From the NCBI GenBank assembly GCA_013139625.1, contig WTAK01000189.1, positions 1 through 8,873 on the forward strand: a stretch of DNA of 8,873 nucleotides. Reading direction: 5' to 3'. The translations under genes were made by a program, and so were the position numbers. The stretch is from Candidatus Delongbacteria bacterium (GTDB taxonomy: Bacteria > UBA4055). The notes below the pieces were generated by a model. The model did not search any database. It was given only the letters and a program-made list of their open reading frames with translations, and was not told the origin of the DNA. This document shows positions 1 to 5,075 of this stretch, in pieces; position 1 is the stretch's first letter; each line of letters opens with the position of its first letter.

Positions 1-22
1 AATTGTTTGTATAAATTTAATT

Positions 23-26
23 GAGG
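23..26 (+). promoter_or_regulatory. Shine-Dalgarno GAGG for lysS, supports the GTG start
   Basis: GAGG lies 5 bases upstream of the GTG at 32. The lysS frame is open leftwards to the window edge and has no ATG, so this site is the main reason to choose GTG 32. The protein that follows also begins at the place usual for bacterial LysRS. An earlier start outside the window cannot be fully excluded. Confidence 0.6.
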
Positions 27-31
27 TTAAA

Positions 32-1516
32 GTGGAAGATCAAGGAAAGTTGATCAATACTCGTATTGAGAAGATAAATGAAATAAGGGAAATGGGTATA
101 AATCCCTTTCCATATAATTATAATGTAGAGAATTTTTCCCAGGAAATAATTGATAATTTTGACAATTATTTCGAATCTGAGAAAAAAGTATCTATCGCCG
201 GAAGAATTATGTCCGTAAGGGTCATGGGCAAGGCAGCTTTCTGCTCTATTCAAGACCAGCAAGGAAAGATCCAGCTTTATGTAGCTTTAAAGAACATCGG
301 TGAAGAAAGTTATAATCTCTTCAAAAAAATGGATATCGGTGACATTATTGGTGTAGCAGGAATAGTGAAAAAAACCAAAGTCGGTGAAATAACAGTTTAT
401 ATTGATTCATTTACTCTTTTAACTAAGAGTATCAGGCCTTTACCAATTGTTAAAGAGAAAGATGGCGAAACTTTTGATGCTTTTGCAGATAAAGAACTAA
501 GATATCGTAACCGCCATGTGGATCTTATCGTCACTAAGGGTGTTCGTGAAACTTTTGAAAAAAGAATAAAGATCATCAAGAATATCAAAAACATCCTTGA
601 TGCTAAAGATTTCTTAGAAGTAGAAACTCCAACCTTACTTCCTATTTATGGTGGTGCAAATGCCAGTCCCTTCACCACACATCATAACGCTTTAGATATG
701 AAACTTTATCTTAGGATTGCTATAGAGCCTTATTTAAAGCGATTGATCGTTGGTGGTATGGATAGAGTTTATGAAATTGGTAAGTGCTTCAGAAATGAGG
801 GTATGGACAGAACTCACAACCCCGAGTTCACAATGCTTGAGCTTTATCAGGCCTATGCAGATTACAATGACATGATGGATATAACTGAAGAGATCTTTGA
901 GTCTACATGTAAAAAATTATACGGTACTACTCAGGTAGAATTCAATGGTAATTTGATAGATCTGAAAACTCCTTGGAAAAGATTGAAAATGGTCGATGCC
1001 ATTCAAGAATATGCTGAGATTGATGTAGAATCTTTAACTGATAATGAAATGAAAAAATTGATTGAAAATAAAGGTGGAAAGATCAAAGGCGAATTCATTA
1101 GAGGTCTAGCAATTAATGAGATTTTTGAATTATATGTTGAAGAACAAATTGTTCAGCCTGTATTTATTACTCATCAACCTGTGGAAACAACACCATTGTG
1201 TAAACCGGACTACGATGATGAAAGATATCTTCAAAGATTTGAGCTCTTTATTGCCGGAAATGAGTATGCAAATGCTTATAGTGAATCTAATGATCCGATC
1301 TTCCAGAGAAAAACTTTACATGAACAATCTCTTAGAAGGGATGTTGATGAAGAAGCATCTCCGATGGATGAAAATTTTGTTCAAGCAATTGAAACTGGAA
1401 TGCCACCAACTGGAGGCTTAGGATTAGGGATTGATAGAATGGTAATGCTTTTGACCGGGGAACGATCAATTCGAGACATATTATTATTTCCGACAATGAA
1501 GCCTGAAAATCAGTAA
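32..1516 (+). CDS. lysS: Lysine--tRNA ligase (class II lysyl-tRNA synthetase)
   Basis: Cytoplasmic enzyme that charges tRNA-Lys with lysine using ATP. The 494-residue length is normal for bacterial class II LysRS (E. coli about 505). Residues 1-45 form the usual N-terminal helix region (RIEKINEIREMGINPFPY). Residues 50-135 are the anticodon-binding OB fold (VSIAGRI...GKAAFCSIQD). The catalytic core follows: motif 1 around 190-215 (FLEVETPTLLPIYGGANASP), motif 2 at 245-270 (YEIGKCFRNEG then THNPEFTMLE), and motif 3 at 461-485 (GGLGLGIDRM with the ATP-binding Arg). The family segments HQPVETTPL (381-389) and NAYSESNDP (414-422) are present; the common ELND reads ESND here, with the Glu kept. 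Start is GTG with GAGG five bases upstream. No frameshift is visible. The response regulator downstream appears to have its own promoter, so lysS is probably not tightly co-transcribed with it. Identification is very secure. Confidence 0.97.
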   Translation: MEDQGKLINTRIEKINEIREMGINPFPYNYNVENFSQEIIDNFDNYFESEKKVSIAGRIMSVRVMGKAAFCSIQDQQGKIQLYVALKNIGEESYNLFKKMDIGDIIGVAGIVKKTKVGEITVYIDSFTLLTKSIRPLPIVKEKDGETFDAFADKELRYRNRHVDLIVTKGVRETFEKRIKIIKNIKNILDAKDFLEVETPTLLPIYGGANASPFTTHHNALDMKLYLRIAIEPYLKRLIVGGMDRVYEIGKCFRNEGMDRTHNPEFTMLELYQAYADYNDMMDITEEIFESTCKKLYGTTQVEFNGNLIDLKTPWKRLKMVDAIQEYAEIDVESLTDNEMKKLIENKGGKIKGEFIRGLAINEIFELYVEEQIVQPVFITHQPVETTPLCKPDYDDERYLQRFELFIAGNEYANAYSESNDPIFQRKTLHEQSLRRDVDEEASPMDENFVQAIETGMPPTGGLGLGIDRMVMLLTGERSIRDILLFPTMKPENQ

Positions 1517-1522
1517 TCCTTG

Positions 1523-1560
1523 ATGCTTTTAGATAAAATCTCTACTAAACAAGCATTTTC
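1523..1560 (+). terminator. Weak candidate terminator after lysS
   Basis: ATGCTT (1523-1528) pairs with AAGCAT (1551-1556). TTAG (1529-1532) pairs with CTAA (1545-1548) across a two-base bulge, leaving a 12-base loop. Only a short T stretch (1556-1559) follows, so termination is probably inefficient. The position just after the lysS stop and before the next promoter supports the role; the AT-rich stem argues for caution. Confidence 0.35.
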
Positions 1561-1562
1561 TA

Positions 1563-1594
1563 TTGACATTTACAATATTTCTCTTTAGCTTTTG
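1563..1594 (+). promoter_or_regulatory. Predicted promoter of the receiver-domain gene
   Basis: TTGACA (1563-1568) is followed, with a 17-base spacer, by TAGCTTTTG (1586-1594). This fits the form TTGACATTT-N14-TAnnTTTT, with exactly the spacing also seen upstream of the exported-protein gene at 3337. TAnnTTTG is the known Bacteroidetes -7 element, so this is a near match. A start near 1600 would give a leader of about 50 bases. Prediction from sequence only. Confidence 0.5.
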
Positions 1595-1609
1595 TCTAGA
1601 GAGAGATAT
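1575..1609. repeat. Imperfect inverted repeat overlapping the predicted promoter
   Basis: ATATTTCTCT (1575-1584) is complementary to AGAGAGATAT (1600-1609), with nine Watson-Crick pairs and one T-G pair over 10 positions and a 15-base centre. The centre contains the predicted -10/-7 element. It could be an operator for a dimeric regulator or a hairpin at the start of the transcript. In AT-rich DNA a chance origin is also possible. Confidence 0.35.
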
Positions 1610-1652
1610 ATTTCTTAAATATTAGAATAATTAAAAATAAAGCGAAAATATT

Positions 1653-2024
1653 ATGCTTAACGTTGCTGTAATTGATGATGATATACTTACACTTAGAATT
1701 TTCAAAGATAATCTAGAGCATTTTGGGTATCCTTGCAAAACTTTCAATAATTATGTTACTGCTTTGAAGGAAATTAAAAATTATGATGTCATTATTTTGG
1801 ATTATCATCTTGGTCGTATAAAAGGCAAGGATATAATCAAAGATATCAAATCTGCAAATGAGAATGTGTTTATTATAATGATCTCAGGATATATGATCCA
1901 GAATATTATAAATAAGGAACTTAAAGAAACATTATACTCTTTTCACACGAAACCTGTGGATTTTGATAAATTAAAATTAGAACTTGATGCGATAGCAATT
2001 TCTTTAAAAGAAGCTTCCCAATAA
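1653..2024 (+). CDS. Stand-alone response regulator receiver domain (CheY-like)
   Basis: A 123-residue protein made of a single receiver (REC) domain with no output domain. The acidic pocket is D8-D9-D10 (VAVIDDD), the phospho-acceptor is D50 at the end of VIILD, the switch Ser is S78 (MISG), the aromatic switch position is F97, and the conserved Lys is K100 in HTKP. All catalytic residues for Mg2+-dependent phosphorylation are therefore present. Such proteins pass a phosphoryl signal by protein-protein contact, as CheY or Spo0F do. No histidine kinase, chemotaxis or flagellar gene is in the window, so the partner is unknown. The start ATG has no clear Shine-Dalgarno sequence (leader AGCGAAAATATT). 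The gene lies 136 bases after lysS behind its own predicted promoter and converges on ftsY. The family call is secure; the pathway is not known. Confidence 0.92.
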   Translation: MLNVAVIDDDILTLRIFKDNLEHFGYPCKTFNNYVTALKEIKNYDVIILDYHLGRIKGKDIIKDIKSANENVFIIMISGYMIQNIINKELKETLYSFHTKPVDFDKLKLELDAIAISLKEASQ

Positions 2025-2044
2025 AAAACAATTTTACAAACTAT

Positions 2045-2072
2045 AAAAAAAGGACGAAATCGTCCTTTTTTT
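2045..2072. terminator. Bidirectional intrinsic terminator shared by the receiver gene and ftsY
   Basis: GGACG (2052-2056) pairs with CGTCC (2061-2065) around a four-base AAAT loop. The stem is flanked by seven A residues on the left (2045-2051) and seven T residues on the right (2066-2072), so it works as a T-tailed hairpin on both strands. It lies 20 bases after the receiver stop codon and 2 bases beyond the ftsY stop codon. Confidence 0.93.
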
Positions 2073-2074
2073 AT

Positions 2075-3130
2075 TTAGCTAAATATTGATTTAACAAATT
2101 CTTCAGGATCAAACACTTCAAGATCTTCTTTTTGCTCACCCAGTCCAATAAACTTAACCGGAATATCCATTTCCTGGTTGATTGCAATTGTTACACCACC
2201 TTTTGCTGTTCCATCCAATTTTGTAAGAACTATTCCCGTGACTCCTGAAGTTTTACTGAATTGCTTTGCCTGACTTAATGCATTCTGACCGGTAGTAGCA
2301 TCTAAAACCAATAATACTTCATGTGGAGCATTAGAATTCAGCTTATTTAGCACACGTGAGATCTTTTCAAGCTCATTCATTAAATTAACTTTATTATGGA
2401 GCCTACCGGCAGTATCGATCAAAATAATATCCATATCCCTCGCTTCACCTGCTTTATATGAATCATAAGCTACTGCGGCAGGATCAGAGCCCATCTGATG
2501 CTTAACAAAATCTGAATTCGTTCGATTTGCCCAAGTTTCCAATTGTTCTATCGCAGCTGCTCTAAACGTATCTGCAGCACCTATAAGAACTTTCTTCCCT
2601 AAAGATTGATAATAATGTGCAAGCTTACCAATTGTAGTAGTCTTTCCATTGCCATTTACTCCTACGACTAGAATAACATGAGGTTTTTCTTTGTAATCTA
2701 CTTCTACAATAGGTGTCTTATTAATTAACTCAATGATTTCTTTTTTTATTAATTTTTTTATATCTAGATCTTGATTTGATTTCTCTTCACGAATTCTTTC
2801 TCTAAGCTTATCTATTATCAATTCGGTCGTCTTTACACCAATATCAGAAGTATACAGAGCTTCTTCAATATCCTCTAATGTATCTTCATCTAAAATATCA
2901 CTCTTAGAAATTATAGAATTTAATTTCCCCACAATACTGGTTTTGGTCTTAGAGAGTGTTCTTGATAATTTCTCGAACATAGTTTCTTTCTTAATCTCTT
3001 CAACCTTAACTTTAGGTACTGATTTTGTAGGTTGATTTCCTCTTCTTTGCTCTAAAAGAGCTCTATATTCTTTTAAGAATTTTTCTTCTCTTAAGTAATC
3101 TCTAATTCTTTTCTTTCTGAACAATGCCAT
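2075..3130 (-). CDS. ftsY: Signal recognition particle receptor FtsY (SRP GTPase)
   Basis: Membrane-associated GTPase that docks the SRP (Ffh) with its ribosome-nascent chain to the SecYEG translocon. The 351 residues split into a short basic N-terminal segment (1-50, rich in Arg/Lys), the four-helix N domain (about 51-145) and the GTPase G domain (about 150-351). G-domain motifs are the P-loop GVNGNGKTT (157-165), DTFRAAA (187-193, SRP-GTPase insertion region), DTAGR (239-243), TKLDG (303-307) and the closing GLGE (329-332). The DARGG motif of Ffh and its C-terminal M domain are absent, which separates FtsY from Ffh. The acidic A domain of E. coli FtsY is missing; this short form is common in other bacteria, where a basic amphipathic N-terminus is thought to bind membrane lipid. 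ATG start, with a predicted promoter about 30 bases upstream. Transcribed away from the exported-protein gene. Confidence 0.97.
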   Translation of the reverse strand: MALFRKKRIRDYLREEKFLKEYRALLEQRRGNQPTKSVPKVKVEEIKKETMFEKLSRTLSKTKTSIVGKLNSIISKSDILDEDTLEDIEEALYTSDIGVKTTELIIDKLRERIREEKSNQDLDIKKLIKKEIIELINKTPIVEVDYKEKPHVILVVGVNGNGKTTTIGKLAHYYQSLGKKVLIGAADTFRAAAIEQLETWANRTNSDFVKHQMGSDPAAVAYDSYKAGEARDMDIILIDTAGRLHNKVNLMNELEKISRVLNKLNSNAPHEVLLVLDATTGQNALSQAKQFSKTSGVTGIVLTKLDGTAKGGVTIAINQEMDIPVKFIGLGEQKEDLEVFDPEEFVKSIFS

Positions 3131-3159
3131 TTTAATTCCGTATTCGTTAATTTGAAACG

Positions 3160-3190
3160 AAAATATAAGTATATGTCATTTAATAATCAA
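3160..3190 (-). promoter_or_regulatory. Predicted ftsY promoter
   Basis: On the minus strand TTGATT (3190-3185) is followed after 17 bases by TATATTTT (3167-3160). TATATT differs from the sigma-70 -10 consensus at one base, and TATATTTT fits TAnnTTTT. The distance from the first T of TTG to the TA is 23 bases, identical to the other two promoters predicted here. The leader to the ATG at 3130 would be about 25 bases. Confidence 0.55.
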
Positions 3191-3233
3191 TTTTATTTAA
3201 AATTAAAGTCTATTTTTATGATGGAATAGATCT

Positions 3234-3250
3234 GTTGTTAATTTTACAAC
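3234..3250. repeat. Short inverted repeat next to the -35 element
   Basis: GTTGT (3234-3238) and ACAAC (3246-3250) are perfect inverted arms around a seven-base AT-only centre. The repeat abuts the TTGACA of the exported-protein promoter, which is where an activator or repressor could bind. It is short, so chance is a real alternative. Confidence 0.25.
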
Positions 3251-3281
3251 TTGACATTTTATCATAAATTACGTAATTTTA
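3251..3281 (+). promoter_or_regulatory. Predicted promoter of the exported barrel-like protein gene
   Basis: TTGACA (3251-3256), a 17-base spacer and TAATTTTA (3274-3281) give the same TTGACATTT-N14-TAnnTTTT form as at 1563. It would leave a leader of about 50 bases ending in AAAGG (3325-3329), seven bases before the ATG at 3337. It stands nearly back to back with the ftsY promoter in the 206-bp divergent gap (3131-3336), which holds no other gene that I can see. Confidence 0.5.
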
Positions 3282-3336
3282 ACGTCGGTATTTTAAGTAG
3301 TAATCGTTAATGTTGTAAATAAATAAAGGTATTATT

Positions 3337-4413
3337 ATGAAAAAACATTTTGTTGTTGCTCTATTGCTTGTCGCAATGAGCCTATTCTCTCAATTTGAGA
3401 TTACTAAACATAAAGGGTACACTTCTATTGGAACGGGCTATATGCTAAACGCTGAAAGATTCACTGGGAATTCCATTACAAATATTGCAATCCCTTACGG
3501 GTCATACAGGTTAGAAGGTAAAACTGATGAAAAATCCTTATACTACATTTATGCGGATGGTGGATTCAGTATGAATAAATTCTCCTCTGCAGATGAACTT
3601 CCAGAACTAGCCAGTGGCTCTACAAACGAATCATTTGGGTATGATTTGGGATTATTTGTCAACCCGATGATAAAATATTTTATGAAAGATAGTACTTTCG
3701 CAACAATCGGATTACCATTTTCTTTTGTTTCTAAGCAGGTAGATCCACTTGCTGATGAAACCGATATGGTTATTAGCTCTGATCTTCAGTTTGCTGCTAC
3801 TGGCGTGTTTGGATATGATACAAGAGATATTGAATTTCATGTTCTATCACCTTGGGATAAATTTGAAGAGGGTATTGCTGCTTATGGCTTTTTGAAGTTT
3901 GGTTTGTTTAAACATTATACATACAGCGGAATAACGGATGAACAGGATGAGTTTCTTAGTGCACCTGAAAATGTATTTGGAGTAGAAGGTTGCTATTCAT
4001 ATCTACTTGAAGATTATAAGCTTTTACTAAAACCTATTGTGAGTTTTGAAATGCAATTTAATAGTGATACTGATGAATATCAATGGTATACCGGTAAAGT
4101 TTTCGCAGCATGGGATTATAGCAAAAAAATAAATGTGAATGGTACTCTTGGCATGAAATTTGGGAAAACAGGCGAAAGTGAAGAAGATATTGATTATATC
4201 GCAAAAAACAATCTTGCCGACAATACTACATGGTTTATGATTGAAGCAGAAGTAAATTACTATGTAAAACCAGAATTAAACATTTTCTTTGGCTTTAAAG
4301 GAGAAAGCTTGTTGTTTGCAATACAAGAGCAAGATGAATGGCAAAGAAACGCTTCAGAATTAAATGTCAGATTTGGTGCAACTTACCAATTAAATTTTGT
4401 AAATGAATATTAA
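3337..4413 (+). CDS. Exported protein of unknown function, probable outer-membrane beta-barrel
   Basis: I do not recognise the family. The 358-residue product starts with a typical Sec signal peptide: basic MKKH, a hydrophobic core at about 5-17, and a likely cut near residue 18-19 (LFS before QFE). No lipobox Cys is present. The mature part has no long hydrophobic helix. It is rich in Gly, Phe and Tyr, with alternating polar/apolar stretches separated by acidic turns, as expected of amphipathic beta strands; examples are residues 151-161 (FAATGVFGYDT) and the last 70 residues, ending in strands such as RFGATYQLNF. The last residue is aromatic (Tyr), compatible with an outer-membrane barrel. 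ATG start is backed by AAAGG seven bases upstream. It has its own promoter and a strong terminator, so it is probably a single-gene transcript. A periplasmic beta-rich protein is the main alternative. Confidence 0.75.
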   Translation: MKKHFVVALLLVAMSLFSQFEITKHKGYTSIGTGYMLNAERFTGNSITNIAIPYGSYRLEGKTDEKSLYYIYADGGFSMNKFSSADELPELASGSTNESFGYDLGLFVNPMIKYFMKDSTFATIGLPFSFVSKQVDPLADETDMVISSDLQFAATGVFGYDTRDIEFHVLSPWDKFEEGIAAYGFLKFGLFKHYTYSGITDEQDEFLSAPENVFGVEGCYSYLLEDYKLLLKPIVSFEMQFNSDTDEYQWYTGKVFAAWDYSKKINVNGTLGMKFGKTGESEEDIDYIAKNNLADNTTWFMIEAEVNYYVKPELNIFFGFKGESLLFAIQEQDEWQRNASELNVRFGATYQLNFVNEY

Positions 4414-4434
4414 TCATTCTTTAAAACAAATTAT

Positions 4435-4458
4435 GGCGATCTTTTGATCGCCTTTTTT
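4435..4458 (+). terminator. Intrinsic terminator after the exported-protein gene
   Basis: GGCGATC (4435-4441) pairs perfectly with GATCGCC (4446-4452) around a TTTT loop, followed by six T residues (4453-4458). It begins 21 bases after the stop codon at 4413. There is no A-run on the left, so it acts mainly on the plus strand. The next ATG (4463) follows the T-run by only four bases. Confidence 0.93.
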
Positions 4459-4462
4459 ATTT

Positions 4463-5026
4463 ATGACTTTAAAAATTTCTAATTTTAAACTTTACCACCC
4501 TACAGATCAAAGTATTTTGATCAATAACTTTAATTTACTCGCAGATAATGGAGATATTATAGGCATTATAGGACCAAATGGTTCCGGTAAAACTTTGTTC
4601 TTGGATTTTGTATATCAATTAAATTCTGTATCGACCGCTTATTTCCTTCAGGATAATGAGAAAGCTTACTTTACTGAAACTGTCAAAGATGAAATAAATT
4701 ATCACTTACAAAATATTGATACCAATATTGTATTGGAAAATATTATTCCTGATATTAAAGCTCTTGGGCTTAACTATAATAACATCAGATATCTTTCTCC
4801 GTTTGTGCTATCAAGTATTGAATCAAAGATACTAACATTTGTTCTGTCACTTCTAAAACCTCATAAAATATGCCTTGTCGATGAATTAGACAGTGGAATA
4901 ACTCTGGAAGGCAAAAGTAAACTTTCTGAATTTCTAAAAAAAAATAGTAATGAGAAAATTACTCTAATTATTTCACATGATAATAAATTTTTAGAAGATA
5001 TCTGTTCAAAGATAATTAGGCTCTAA
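4463..5026 (+). CDS. Small ABC-type ATPase with degenerate signature motif (EcfA/CbiO-like)
   Basis: A 187-residue nucleotide-binding domain, shorter than the usual 220-280. It has a good Walker A (GPNGSGKT, 37-44), a Q-loop Gln (Q63, FLQD), Walker B with the catalytic Glu (ICLVDE, 136-141) and the H-loop His (H172, IISHD). The stretch after the Q-loop (ETVKDEINYHL, 72-82) recalls EcfA/CbiO energy-coupling ATPases, so a micronutrient-uptake ATPase is the nearest guess. The ABC signature expected near 111 reads LSPFVLSS instead of LSGGQ, and the D-loop region reads LDSGIT, with Thr where Asp is expected. ATP binding looks likely, but normal sandwich-dimer hydrolysis is doubtful unless a partner supplies the missing parts. 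No permease or second ATPase is adjacent. The ATG follows an upstream terminator T-run by four bases and has no Shine-Dalgarno; an in-frame stop at 4445-4447 rules out an earlier start. It converges on the peptidase gene. Confidence 0.85.
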   Translation: MTLKISNFKLYHPTDQSILINNFNLLADNGDIIGIIGPNGSGKTLFLDFVYQLNSVSTAYFLQDNEKAYFTETVKDEINYHLQNIDTNIVLENIIPDIKALGLNYNNIRYLSPFVLSSIESKILTFVLSLLKPHKICLVDELDSGITLEGKSKLSEFLKKNSNEKITLIISHDNKFLEDICSKIIRL

Positions 5027-5034
5027 ATATGGAC

Positions 5035-5075
5035 CGGTGGTGGTGGGCGTAAAATGTTACGCCCCTACTTCACCG
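5035..5075. repeat. GC-rich imperfect hairpin (REP-like) overlapping the peptidase stop
   Basis: The inner arms GGGCGTAA (5045-5052) and TTACGCCC (5057-5064) pair perfectly around an AATG loop. Beyond a bulged T5044, bases 5040-5043 pair with 5065-5068 (one G-T pair). Beyond a TT bulge (5069-5070), CGGTG (5035-5039) pairs with CACCG (5071-5075). The total is 17 pairs. It is much richer in G+C than its surroundings and lacks a T-run on either strand, so it resembles a dispersed palindromic repeat more than an ordinary intrinsic terminator, though it may slow or end transcription of both convergent genes. It contains the TAG stop (5065-5067) and last codons of the peptidase gene. Confidence 0.65.

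Noticed and set aside
17..594. Two open frames antisense to the lysS 5' half (17-262 and 397-594)
   Set aside because: They lie opposite a certain gene, have no ribosome sites, and their translations show no recognisable domain; one is merely rich in Ile/Phe as expected from complementing AT-rich codons.
1116..1421. A 101-codon frame inside lysS on the same strand
   Set aside because: It is fully inside the conserved catalytic core of lysS in another frame, and the translation resembles no domain.
4373..4399. Possible ATPase promoter inside the end of the exported-protein gene (TTTGG followed by TAAATTTTG at 4391-4399)
   Set aside because: The -7-like part is good, but the upstream TTG is five bases too close compared with the three other promoters, and the terminator hairpin would still lie between it and the ATPase start.
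4463..5026. Reading the small ABC ATPase as a truncated pseudogene
   Set aside because: The frame is complete, from a Met at the usual start of the fold to a C-terminal H-loop region, and the Walker A, Walker B and H-loop residues are intact; only the signature and D-loop are divergent.
5035..5075. Calling the GC-rich hairpin an ordinary intrinsic terminator
   Set aside because: Neither strand has a T-run after the stem, unlike the two clear terminators at 2045-2072 and 4435-4458.
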